From Lachnospiraceae bacterium (GTDB lineage Bacteria > Bacillota > Clostridia > Lachnospirales > Lachnospiraceae), in assembly GCA_029227035.1 (NCBI GenBank), contig JAQXZD010000118.1, positions 1-53,365 on the forward strand: DNA of 53,365 nucleotides. The letters run 5' to 3'. The position numbers and the translations under genes were made by a program. Positions 25,801 through 32,335 of this stretch are shown piece by piece (the stretch's first letter is position 1; each line of letters opens with the position of its first letter). The notes below the pieces were generated by a model. The model was not told where the DNA came from. It worked only from the letters and a program-made list of their open reading frames with translations, and did no database searches.

Positions 25801-26177
25801 GCGGAAACGGTGGCAATGCCAATAACGCGGGTGCAACAACAACTGCAACAGCGACTACTACAACAACAAATGCCAGAGTAAACGTTGCAGCAGCAGATAC
25901 CACGGTAGACATTGACGAAGAGGATGTGCCGCTTGCAGATGGTGCATTGGATGAAGATGCCGATGTAAAGGAGAATGAGGACACCAACGAAGCTACTACA
26001 ATTGATGATGAAGAAGTAGCAAAGAGTGCAATGGCAGAAGATGAGACACAGAAGAAGATGTCATGGTGGTGGCTCCTGATTGTTGCAGTGTTTGGAGTAG
26101 CAGGTGAAGAGATGTACAGAAGACACCTGAACAAAAAGAAAAATGTAGAAGTTGTATCTCGAAAAGATGAGAAATAA
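22836..26177 (+). CDS. Large coiled-coil and GGN-repeat surface protein with C-terminal membrane anchor
   Basis: A 1113-residue exported protein. It has a signal peptide (AISIGLSAMMAMSPVTAMA). Residues ~50-280 are an Ala/Lys/Glu-rich coiled coil; the middle is Thr/Lys-rich with extended beta-type stretches. Residues ~830-905 form a second coiled coil (IELLEKKKTTTAAKLADLEA). Residues 908-997 are the GGNGGNTNN repeat, then an acidic segment and one membrane helix (WWWLLIVAVFGVAG) with a basic tail. There is no LPxTG motif, so anchoring is by the helix, not sortase. The start at 22836 is 10 bases after AAGGAG; an ATG at 22827 touches that site. It is divergent from the pilus operon and next to a PilZ gene. 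An adhesin or wall-spanning stalk is a guess. Confidence 0.8.
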   Translation: MKKRTVNEHVIKAISIGLSAMMAMSPVTAMAEEIGEQPDGSNEPIEANQKEETAQDIADAATKTAGEIQEDAKAAKLVADDVNAVEEDGTELDKAGTALDKSQKTVTDDAENVKKDLADAKNEANAIDNSLDQADTVVDAAVEAAEKAASDIAAKKDVYDKQVAEISSAKTTEEAKSAYDKAQATAEEAQAAYDAAVDEYNKNKTAYDEAVAKVAEAQKAYDAAVAKAAGDAAEAEKALEQAKADAEALKTAADQSAKEAAESAAYKVAELERKAQSHKDIDWNEQDKLFIAIMNNYYLPQQDNVKEVISNVVTKYADDSKNFFTVKYKDNNGEEQTAYYNYKLDEKKNLVIFEKTFEDVLVTPGEEAQYVINDAEGNTEYSCPESELQNKLDSGEIINVGSDEKPVYAKVNADGTTTTLVTAGETKKGNVTTNVEVDNTKVDYVYDAETDTYTKVEKGDVTTTKTYSGVSLSSDKKYATKAEAEAAAKADAAAEAEKLANGEKVTDVATDVKISEEKTTTYTGSATYISAFTATIDMGGIKENSWSKASDVAKNIKKDAIKDAEDELWDNGYYLLDSNGNVQVNKTKDNKIWADEYTTTADSSITLTYAKYETQEVKYTLWDDIKDIFQGDKNKDKAAKAIKQKIEEQGGLFIDIKEFNWDLGTATCYVIPSQSVTATDEQKTASAASTAAQKAAEEAAKKESVSNSVLQKVSKEVTGSKNKVKTNEAVATSIKTSTKSETETSYKYSGTYTATTVTVADGVEISKVSGYATELAYKDKVDPVYDKNCPTNANYLAGNILLNEKTDEGLRNYIETAKKKKADYDRIVEEAKAADDAVADAQKKVDTLKNQIELLEKKKTTTAAKLADLEAQLSKAEAKLKDAKDTADTLKDAEKTYKDKVAALTPPGGNGGNGGNTDNGGNGGNTDNGGNGGNTNNGGNGGNTDNGGNGGNTNNGGNGGNTNNGGNGGNTNNGGNTNNGGNGGNTNNGGNGGNANNAGATTTATATTTTTNARVNVAAADTTVDIDEEDVPLADGALDEDADVKENEDTNEATTIDDEEVAKSAMAEDETQKKMSWWWLLIVAVFGVAGEEMYRRHLNKKKNVEVVSRKDEK
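25557..25826 (+). repeat. In-frame 27-bp tandem repeat encoding GGNGGNT(D/N)N
   Basis: Nine 27-bp units encoding GGNGGNT-D/N-N (the last has A for T) plus one short 18-bp unit and a leading GGN, 270 bases in total. Units differ mainly at synonymous sites and at the D/N position. The array could change in length by slippage or recombination. Confidence 0.9.
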
Positions 26178-26189
26178 GGAATATGTATT

Positions 26190-26495
26190 ATGAAAGAAAG
26201 AAGAGAGATTAACCGAATTGAGTTCCGCAAGAAAAGTGTAATTGTTGTCTGCGACACAGAAGAGAAGATCTATGTGGATGTCAAAGACGTAAGCCCGCTT
26301 GGCATGGGTATCATCATGCCGGCGGACAGTCCGGATCTGGTTGGAAAAGATATTATCATTGTGGCACAGACACTTATCATGTATGCGACCGTAACACGTA
26401 TGGTGAAGCAGGAAGATGGGACATACGAAGTCGGAATTCAGGCAAAAGAGTTTTCTGATGAAGTATTAAAATATCTTTTTGAGCATATTGGATAA
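26190..26495 (+). CDS. PilZ-domain protein, probable c-di-GMP receptor
   Basis: A 101-residue PilZ domain. It carries the RxxxR motif near the start (RREINR) and the D-x-S-x-x-G motif as DVSPLG, the two elements that bind c-di-GMP. It begins 12 bases after the surface protein stop, so the two probably share a transcript. PilZ proteins commonly control pili, adhesion or polysaccharide output; the divergent pilus operon makes this a plausible c-di-GMP switch for it. Confidence 0.85.
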   Translation: MKERREINRIEFRKKSVIVVCDTEEKIYVDVKDVSPLGMGIIMPADSPDLVGKDIIIVAQTLIMYATVTRMVKQEDGTYEVGIQAKEFSDEVLKYLFEHIG

Positions 26496-26503
26496 TCATT
26501 ATG

Positions 26504-26532
26504 AAGCCCCGGCATGTATGCCGGGGCTTTTG
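26504..26532. terminator. Bidirectional terminator between the PilZ and MFS genes
   Basis: A perfect 12-bp stem AAGCCCCGGCAT / ATGCCGGGGCTT (26504-26515 and 26518-26529), with T-rich sequence on the plus-strand side and A/T on the other. It separates convergent genes. Confidence 0.9.
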
Positions 26533-26533
26533 T

Positions 26534-27784
26534 TTACATTGCATGCATCTCTTTTCCGAGATTCATAAATATTTTTTTCATACCCAGTGCTAACAGAATT
26601 GTCAGGACTGCCACCACAAAGAATATGGCAAAGACTTGTTTCCCGAACACCTGAAACAGCCCGCCGTAGAGTGCTTGGCCAATCGGAGTTGCACACATTC
26701 CGATGCACATAGCACAGGAAATGATTTTTCCGATCAGGCTGCCCGGAACCATCATCTGCAGGCAGGACATAATCTGAATAGAGAATAAAGTTGCCAAAAA
26801 CATCATAACAAAACAGCTTACCATAATAATTATGTAGGACACCATAGCAGGCATCGGAAGGAGAAGCGCACATCCGATCGGAATTAGTGTCAGGGCATCA
26901 TACAATAATAATAAGTATCCATTCTGTGGTTTTAACTTTTTGGCAAGTATTCCTGCGCCAATGCCGCCGGCAAGAGAACCCAGTGCCAAAGCACCCTCTG
27001 CATATCCGTATAACCGGTTGGCTGTCTCAGCATCAAAATCAAGCATCTGCGTTACGATTACCGGCAATCCGATCATGATAAGTGCACTCACAATCAGATT
27101 AATTGCGGCAATGGCAAGAGAAAACTGCATGATGATCGGTTTTTCCCGACACATATAGTGTGCACTTTCTTTGATATCTGTAAATCCGATTGCAAAAATA
27201 TTTCCTTCAGCAGGTCTTTTTTCAAAAGGAATCTTTATAAATATCTCCATAATAGCTGAAAGTAAGAAGCAGGCGATACTGACATACAGGATTGGCATAA
27301 TGCCAAAGAAACCGAAAACGGCTCCGCCAATAACCGGACCGATCAAACCGGAAAAGGAACTGACCAGATTGATTGCTGCGTTTCCCTGCATAATGTATTC
27401 ATCCGGGAGAAGAGCCGGAATGCTTGCCTGCACAGCCGGCTGATATGCGCCCTGGATACCGTAGAGCAGGAACAAGGCAATAAATAAAAGCATCACGAGA
27501 TTCATTTTGCCTAATAAAAGGATTATCAGGAGTGCCAGCAGGGCGGTTGAGAAATCAAGCACTACCATTATGTTACGTTTATTTACACGGTCTGCAAATA
27601 TTCCACCTATCGGGCTTAGCACGATCATCGGAATAAAAGCACACGCACTTACGGTTCCAAACAGTGCTGCGGAACCGGTTTCACTGAGCAGATATAACGG
27701 CAGGGAAAATCTCAATATTGTATTGCCGAACAAGGATATGATCTGCCCGATCACAACCATTATAAAATTCTTATTTTTCCACAT
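26534..27784 (-). CDS. MFS-family exporter
   Basis: A 416-residue membrane protein with about 12 hydrophobic segments. The loop between helices 2 and 3 reads GGIFADRVNKRNIMVVLDF, close to the family GxxxDRxxRR motif. The resemblance is to small-molecule efflux carriers (EntS-like/MFS_3 group). It is two bases downstream of a TetR regulator whose palindromic operator lies at the shared promoter, so expression is probably induced by a toxic ligand. Confidence 0.85.
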   Translation of the reverse strand: MWKNKNFIMVVIGQIISLFGNTILRFSLPLYLLSETGSAALFGTVSACAFIPMIVLSPIGGIFADRVNKRNIMVVLDFSTALLALLIILLLGKMNLVMLLFIALFLLYGIQGAYQPAVQASIPALLPDEYIMQGNAAINLVSSFSGLIGPVIGGAVFGFFGIMPILYVSIACFLLSAIMEIFIKIPFEKRPAEGNIFAIGFTDIKESAHYMCREKPIIMQFSLAIAAINLIVSALIMIGLPVIVTQMLDFDAETANRLYGYAEGALALGSLAGGIGAGILAKKLKPQNGYLLLLYDALTLIPIGCALLLPMPAMVSYIIIMVSCFVMMFLATLFSIQIMSCLQMMVPGSLIGKIISCAMCIGMCATPIGQALYGGLFQVFGKQVFAIFFVVAVLTILLALGMKKIFMNLGKEMHAM

Positions 27785-27786
27785 GT

Positions 27787-28458
27787 TTATTTTTTCCTTT
27801 CTGTTGCATTTTGTCGGTTAGCTATTTTTCTGTAATCACTCATGCAGGCGATCATTTCTTTGCTGATCAGTTCGATATGCAGAGGTTTTAACAGATCATT
27901 GATGAGCAGGATCCGGTTCGTCAACTGTTCATCCGACAGTGGGAAGACAGCGGGATTCATCCATACATCCGTTAGAAACATGATCATATCTGCGAGTTCC
28001 TGTGGGTATTCTGTCTGAATGGAGCCATCCTGAACAGCCTGTTGAATTATCGGAACAACATAGTCCGGAACAACCGTGTAGGCTACCATTTTCAGATAAT
28101 ACGATAGAAGCTTCGGATTCTCGATCAGATTCGGGGTTACGGAAAACACATCTTCCTGACGCGGATTGGATAAGGAATCTGCAAACATTTTCTCCAGCTT
28201 TTCTTTTCCGTTCAGAGAAGGATCATCACGAATCTGTGCCATTTCATCACTGTTTTTCTCACACATGCGCTCAACAACCGCAATCAGAATATCCTCTTTG
28301 GAACGGAAATGATGGTAAATAGCACCTTTGGTCATACCACCCAGCCCGTCAATAATGTCCTGCAGAGAAGTCTTGTCGTATCCCTTTTCAATAAAGAGTT
28401 TGGCGGAAACCTCTAAGATCAGTTCATGTGTTTCTTCCGGATATTTGTTTCTCGACAT
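27787..28458 (-). CDS. TetR/AcrR-family repressor
   Basis: A 223-residue regulator. The N-terminal helix-turn-helix is typical (YDKTSLQDIIDGL, then TKGAIYHHFRSKEDIL); the rest is a ligand-binding helical domain. The ATG at 28458 has GGAGG 6 bases ahead; longer frames upstream lack one. It is co-transcribed with the exporter and is expected to bind the palindrome at 28486-28508. Confidence 0.88.
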   Translation of the reverse strand: MSRNKYPEETHELILEVSAKLFIEKGYDKTSLQDIIDGLGGMTKGAIYHHFRSKEDILIAVVERMCEKNSDEMAQIRDDPSLNGKEKLEKMFADSLSNPRQEDVFSVTPNLIENPKLLSYYLKMVAYTVVPDYVVPIIQQAVQDGSIQTEYPQELADMIMFLTDVWMNPAVFPLSDEQLTNRILLINDLLKPLHIELISKEMIACMSDYRKIANRQNATERKK

Positions 28459-28485
28459 ATCTGCCTCCATTTCTGAAATATTTCG

Positions 28486-28508
28486 TATACATACCGTCAG
28501 TATGTATA
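28486..28508. promoter_or_regulatory. TetR-type operator palindrome
   Basis: TATACATAC-CGTCA-GTATGTATA is a perfect 9-bp inverted repeat with a 5-bp spacer, 28 bases upstream of the TetR start codon. This size and the ATAC...GTAT core match TetR-family operators. Confidence 0.75.
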
Positions 28509-28611
28509 ACATATCATCTTTTCCTATGTTTGTAAAGAGAAAAATTAATTTGTAGAGAAATATATTGCTGCATGCTATAATAATAGACAATATTACAAAA
28601 GGAGGTCAGCA

Positions 28612-28971
28612 ATGAAGATTCGAGAAAGCTATACCTGTCCTTTGGAAGTAGTGCATGATTTTACAAAAGGAAAATGGAAACCGATCATTATTTTCAAGCT
28701 TAGAAAAGGCACCTGTTCTTTTTCGGAGCTGCATCACAATATTGTTGGCATTAGTCAGAAAATGCTTCTGGAGCAGTTGCACGAATTGCAGGAGTTCGGT
28801 CTGGTCAACAAAAATTCTTATGAGGGTTTTCCCTTAAAGGTGGAATATTTTCTGACCGATAAGGGAGAAAAAATGTTGGAGGCTGTCAAGATCATGCAGG
28901 ATATCGGAATTGAATACATGGTGGAGCATGGTATGACGGACATTTTGGATGAGAAAGGAATCTCCTATTAA
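28612..28971 (+). CDS. HxlR-family transcriptional regulator
   Basis: A 119-residue winged-helix regulator. Family marks are Cys near the N-terminus (ESYTCPLEVV), FTKGKWKPIIIFKLRKGTCS, the recognition region ISQKMLLEQLHELQEFGLV, and the wing EYFLTDKGEKMLEAV. HxlR proteins often use the Cys for redox or electrophile sensing. AGGAGG precedes the ATG. It is divergent from the TetR gene and points towards the isochorismatase-like gene. The target is unknown. Confidence 0.88.
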   Translation: MKIRESYTCPLEVVHDFTKGKWKPIIIFKLRKGTCSFSELHHNIVGISQKMLLEQLHELQEFGLVNKNSYEGFPLKVEYFLTDKGEKMLEAVKIMQDIGIEYMVEHGMTDILDEKGISY

Positions 28972-29059
28972 CATACATACAAAAAAGTAAGTAATTTACA
29001 AGACGAAGATTATCTTATATCCTTTTTGCATAAATAAACGACAGAAAGGATTTGATAAA

Positions 29060-29596
29060 ATGAAAGCATTACTGATCATCGATGTACAAAACGATTATTT
29101 CCCGGGTGGGAACTGTGAGCTGCATGAGCCGGAGGCGGCATTGAAAGCAATCAAACGGCTGTTGGGACATTTCCGGGAAAAAGGGCTTCCGGTCTATTAT
29201 ATCCAGCATATTGCGGCGAAAGATGCCGCCTTTTTTGCACCGGATACAGAAGGGGTGAAGATACATGAGGGCATTCATCCTTTGGAGACAGAGAAGGTGT
29301 TTTCAAAACACTATCCCAACAGTTTCTATGAAACAGGACTTCTTGCAGAACTGGAGAAGGCATCAGTATCAGAATTGGTGGTATGTGGTATGATGACGCA
29401 TATGTGTGTGGATACGACGGTCAGAGTAGCAAAGGATTTCGGCTATCCGGTGACACTGATCGAAAATGCCTGCGCCACCAAGAGACTTGAGTGGAATGGG
29501 GAGGAAATTCCTGCGGATATTGTGCAGAAAGTTTTCATGGCATCCATGAATCACAAATTTGCCGAAATTATGACGGACGAGGACTTTTTGCAGTAA
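29060..29596 (+). CDS. Isochorismatase/nicotinamidase-family cysteine hydrolase
   Basis: A 178-residue hydrolase. The catalytic Asp is in LLIIDVQNDYF, the Lys in VFSKHYPNSF, and the Cys in GMMTHMCVDTTVR. Family members cut amide or ether bonds of small molecules such as nicotinamide or N-carbamoyl compounds. Substrate cannot be read from sequence. GAAAGGA is ahead of the ATG; HxlR lies 88 bases upstream. Confidence 0.88.
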   Translation: MKALLIIDVQNDYFPGGNCELHEPEAALKAIKRLLGHFREKGLPVYYIQHIAAKDAAFFAPDTEGVKIHEGIHPLETEKVFSKHYPNSFYETGLLAELEKASVSELVVCGMMTHMCVDTTVRVAKDFGYPVTLIENACATKRLEWNGEEIPADIVQKVFMASMNHKFAEIMTDEDFLQ

Positions 29597-29673
29597 ATGG
29601 GAATTGAAACCTAATGAAAAGATAGGTATAATATGCCTTGCAGAATAGAAGAAGTTGAGGAAGGAATATACCT

Positions 29674-30822
29674 ATGGAACATATAGAGGAAATTACCGTA
29701 TCGGAATTGTCGGCATGGGAAAAAGGCAGTTATCTCTTATATGATATGAGGGATGAGATGTCCTACTCTTATGGACACTTACCGGATGCAATACATGTGC
29801 CGGCCGCGCAATTGCAGGAGAGACTGCAGGAGTCGGACGGAAAAAAAGCAGTGGTTTACTGCAAAAAAGGAGAGACTTCCGTAGAGGCGGTTGAGGCGCT
29901 GCGGGCTGCCGGAATAGAGGCATACAGCTTAAAGGGCGGTTATCTTGCGTGGCTGATGGAAGCAGTCGGCAGGGAAGAACAGGAAGAAGATATCGATGCG
30001 TTTTGCGAGGAAGTGGAGAAAAGCATTCGCAAGCGCTTTCATAAGAAAATCTGGACCAAATTCACGAAGGCAATTACCGAATATGAGCTGGTGCAGGAAG
30101 GGGACAGAATTGCCGTCTGCATATCCGGAGGGAAGGATTCCATGCTGATGGCAAAGCTTTTTCAGGAGCTGAAAAGGCATAACAAGTTTGCCTTTGATGT
30201 AAAGTTTCTGGTGATGGATCCGGGATACAGCCCGGAAAACCGGAAGGTCATTGAGAATAATGCAAAAAGGCTGAAGATTCCGATTACCATTTTTGAATCG
30301 GACATCTTTGAGTCCGTATTTCATATAGAAAAATCTCCGTGCTACCTGTGTGCCCGGATGCGCAGGGGGCATTTGTACAGCAAGGCGAAAGAGCTTGGCT
30401 GCAACAAGATTGCGTTGGGACATCATTATGACGATGTCATTGAAACCATCCTCATGGGGATGCTTTACGGAGCACAGATGCAGACCATGATGCCGAAGCT
30501 TCACAGCACGAATTTTGAAGGTATGGAGCTGATACGCCCACTGTATCTGGTCCGGGAGGATGATATTAAAGCATGGCGGGATGCAAACAATCTGCATTTT
30601 ATTCAATGTGCCTGCAAATTTACGGATACCTGCTCCTCCTGTCAGGAGGACGGACAGAGCAATTCCAAGCGTCTGGAAATCAAAAAACTCATACGGGAGC
30701 TGAAAAAGACAAATCCTTTCGTAGAGGGAAATATTTTCAAGAGCGTAGAGAATGTGAATCTGAGTACCGTAATTGCATATAAACAGGATGGTGTGAAACA
30801 CCATTTTCTGGAGAATTATTGA
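29674..30822 (+). CDS. ttcA: Rhodanese-TtcA fusion, probable tRNA thiolation enzyme
   Basis: A 382-residue fusion. Residues 1-100 are a rhodanese domain with active-site Cys63 in VVYCKKGETS. From about residue 145 comes a PP-loop ATPase of TtcA type: SGGKDSMLMAK (ATP pyrophosphate loop), then CYLCARMRRG with the two Cys of the iron-sulfur site, ALGHHYDDVIETIL, and a C-terminal CACKFTDTCSSC stretch. TtcA makes 2-thiocytidine at tRNA position 32. The built-in rhodanese could supply persulfide sulfur directly. It overlaps slightly with a possible longer start of the next gene. Confidence 0.85.
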   Translation: MEHIEEITVSELSAWEKGSYLLYDMRDEMSYSYGHLPDAIHVPAAQLQERLQESDGKKAVVYCKKGETSVEAVEALRAAGIEAYSLKGGYLAWLMEAVGREEQEEDIDAFCEEVEKSIRKRFHKKIWTKFTKAITEYELVQEGDRIAVCISGGKDSMLMAKLFQELKRHNKFAFDVKFLVMDPGYSPENRKVIENNAKRLKIPITIFESDIFESVFHIEKSPCYLCARMRRGHLYSKAKELGCNKIALGHHYDDVIETILMGMLYGAQMQTMMPKLHSTNFEGMELIRPLYLVREDDIKAWRDANNLHFIQCACKFTDTCSSCQEDGQSNSKRLEIKKLIRELKKTNPFVEGNIFKSVENVNLSTVIAYKQDGVKHHFLENY

Positions 30823-30839
30823 TAAGGGGTAAGATTTTT

Positions 30840-31184
30840 ATGCTGGTGGTTGCCATCGGATTTCTTTCCAAAGACTATCTGTATAATATCAGAGAGTTCT
30901 GTGAAAAGTATGGGTGCAGTATGGAACAACTGGAGGAAGAATTTGAACATGCAGAGACGCTGGCACCGCGATTGAGACGCAGTGAGCATTACATTTATTT
31001 CCTTAATATGATGGGAATGTCAGACATTGCGGATATGCGAATGGTCGATCATATGCAGTATGAAGTAGAGCCGGCGGGGCGTAAAAGCCAGGGGTATGCG
31101 CATATCTTCAATCAGGATGGGACGGATAAGGAAATACCGTGCAACAGGAAGATGTATGAGAAGCTGGAGATGGGGATGAAATAG
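30840..31184 (+). CDS. Hypothetical protein downstream of the TtcA fusion
   Basis: A 114-residue protein I do not recognise. It contains hydrophobic and charged patches (FLSKDYLYNIREFCEKYG, RRSEHYIYFLNMMGM) and no obvious membrane segment or signal. The ATG at 30840 follows AAGGGG by about 10 bases and starts 17 bases after the ttcA stop, so it is probably co-transcribed. Function unknown. Confidence 0.6.
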   Translation: MLVVAIGFLSKDYLYNIREFCEKYGCSMEQLEEEFEHAETLAPRLRRSEHYIYFLNMMGMSDIADMRMVDHMQYEVEPAGRKSQGYAHIFNQDGTDKEIPCNRKMYEKLEMGMK

Positions 31185-31276
31185 AAATATACATAATAGG
31201 AAATATTTAGAAAATCTATAGGTGGGTGTATAGTGTTAATTTTTAGGTGATAATGTACTATTAGGGGATGAGTAGG

Positions 31277-31441
31277 ATGTATAAAGAAACATATAGAGAA
31301 TTAAGTCATGGAACAGATGAAGAATCGGCAGAGAAAATAAAAACTAATGGTTTTGAGGTAAGAGGTCGTTCTGATAGTTGGTGTGGGAAAGGTGTCTATT
31401 ATTGTGTTAAGGATAAAAATATAATTAAAAATATTCATTAA
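31277..31441 (+). pseudogene. ADP-ribosyltransferase-like N-terminal fragment
   Basis: A 54-residue reading frame. It has a SHGTD stretch, ESAEKIKTNGF, and SWCGKGVYYCV, the opening pattern of ADP-ribosyltransferase-like folds such as those called DUF3990. A full fold would need 80 or more further residues, but the frame stops, so it looks truncated or decayed. The next gene starts 13 bases later with its own AGGAGG, so translation of this frame is possible. Family assignment is from the pattern only. Confidence 0.45.
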
Positions 31442-31454
31442 GGAGGAAAAGCAG

Positions 31455-31715
31455 ATGGAGAAAATGGTATTAGATGATTTTATTAAGTATGCCAAAGAAC
31501 AATTCGATTGTGAAATTTCAGCAAAGAAGTGTGACTCGCCAGACACTTTTGCTGGGATTTTTGGAGCTAGTTTTCTTAATGATAAGAGTAGTACAGAAAA
31601 GGTAGATGGTTTTGAAAGTGCTTTAAGTTATGAAAATATTTCTCTTGATGTGCAATTTATTATGGATGATGGAATGAATGTTGCATATAGTAGTAATGTT
31701 GGATTGGCTGCATAA
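31455..31715 (+). CDS. Small protein of unknown function in an AT-rich island
   Basis: An 86-residue acidic protein with no recognised domain (VLDDFIKYAKEQFDCEISAK near the start). AGGAGG lies 8 bases ahead. It sits between an ADP-ribosyltransferase-like fragment and a SecB-like chaperone, the position an antitoxin would occupy in a toxin-antitoxin-chaperone module; that role is inference. Confidence 0.6.
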   Translation: MEKMVLDDFIKYAKEQFDCEISAKKCDSPDTFAGIFGASFLNDKSSTEKVDGFESALSYENISLDVQFIMDDGMNVAYSSNVGLAA

Positions 31716-31725
31716 AGAGGTACAT

Positions 31726-32103
31726 ATGGAATTAAATAGGATGAGATCTAATTTGAAAATGGATAATTTGTATTTTAGTTCATGCTCTGTTGAACGTGCG
31801 CGTGAAGTGGAAAACGGTGAATGTAAAGCTGATTTACAACGTAATATTACAAAAACAGATGAACATGAATATGATGTGGAACTAAAATTATTAGTACAAA
31901 AATCAGATTTGTCGGTTTCGATTGTTGCAAGGGCACATTTCAAATACGAGGCAGATAAATATGAAATGGAGGAGAATATAGTAAAAACTAATACAGTTGC
32001 GATAATGTTTCCTTTTATTCGTAGTCAAGTTACTTTATTAACTACACAACCGGGAATGACACCTATAGTTTTACCGCCCATAAATACAACAAAGTTTGAG
32101 TAG
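31726..32103 (+). CDS. SecB-like chaperone
   Basis: A 125-residue SecB-fold protein. Its second half follows the SecB pattern: EYDVELKLLVQ, then VARAHFKYEAD, then FPFIRSQVTLLTTQPGMTPI and LPPINTTKFE, which parallels the E. coli SecB FPYAREC ... APVNFDALF end. Export SecB is normally absent from Gram-positives, whereas SecB-like chaperones linked to toxin-antitoxin pairs occur widely. AGAGG precedes the ATG and the upstream gene ends 10 bases before, so the small genes are probably one transcript. Confidence 0.75.
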   Translation: MELNRMRSNLKMDNLYFSSCSVERAREVENGECKADLQRNITKTDEHEYDVELKLLVQKSDLSVSIVARAHFKYEADKYEMEENIVKTNTVAIMFPFIRSQVTLLTTQPGMTPIVLPPINTTKFE

Positions 32104-32181
32104 TGCTGGGATCAGGCAGTAGCAAAAGCGAGAGCCACAAGTGATCATTCAAAGGAAGAATATGAAAAAGCAGTAAAATAA
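32104..32181 (+). pseudogene. In-frame coding-like tail after the SecB-like stop codon
   Basis: The 25 codons directly after the TAG stop of the SecB-like gene stay open in the same frame and read like a normal protein end (QAVAKARATSDHSKEEYEKA). No start codon or ribosome binding site is seen. It may be a relic of a further gene of this island, or readthrough sequence. Confidence 0.3.
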
Positions 32182-32289
32182 AGGGTAATAAATTGGCGAA
32201 ATTTGCCGATATACATAAGAGATAAAATAAACCGTAGCAATAAGGACATTGTTAGGTGCGAATGGAGTCGCTAATAGAGAAGAGACAGA

Positions 32290-32319
32290 AGCTCAGCATC
32301 GAAGATGCTGGGCTTTTTT
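32290..32319 (+). terminator. Hairpin terminator just ahead of the polysaccharide cluster
   Basis: AGCTCAGCATC (32290-32300) pairs with GATGCTGGGCT (32304-32314) with one mismatch, followed by TTTTTT. The first polysaccharide gene starts only 17 bases after the T-run. Confidence 0.8.
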
Positions 32320-32335
32320 AGTAGGAGGAGAAGGA

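Noticed and set aside
25557-25826. The regular 27-bp repeats could suggest a CRISPR array.
   Set aside because: Units are directly abutting, in frame, and encode GGNGGNTNN; there are no unique spacers.
25523-26257. A 244-residue minus-strand reading frame rich in Pro/Phe/Leu opposite the GGN repeat.
   Set aside because: It is the low-complexity mirror of the repeat coding strand, without ribosome binding site or recognisable domain.
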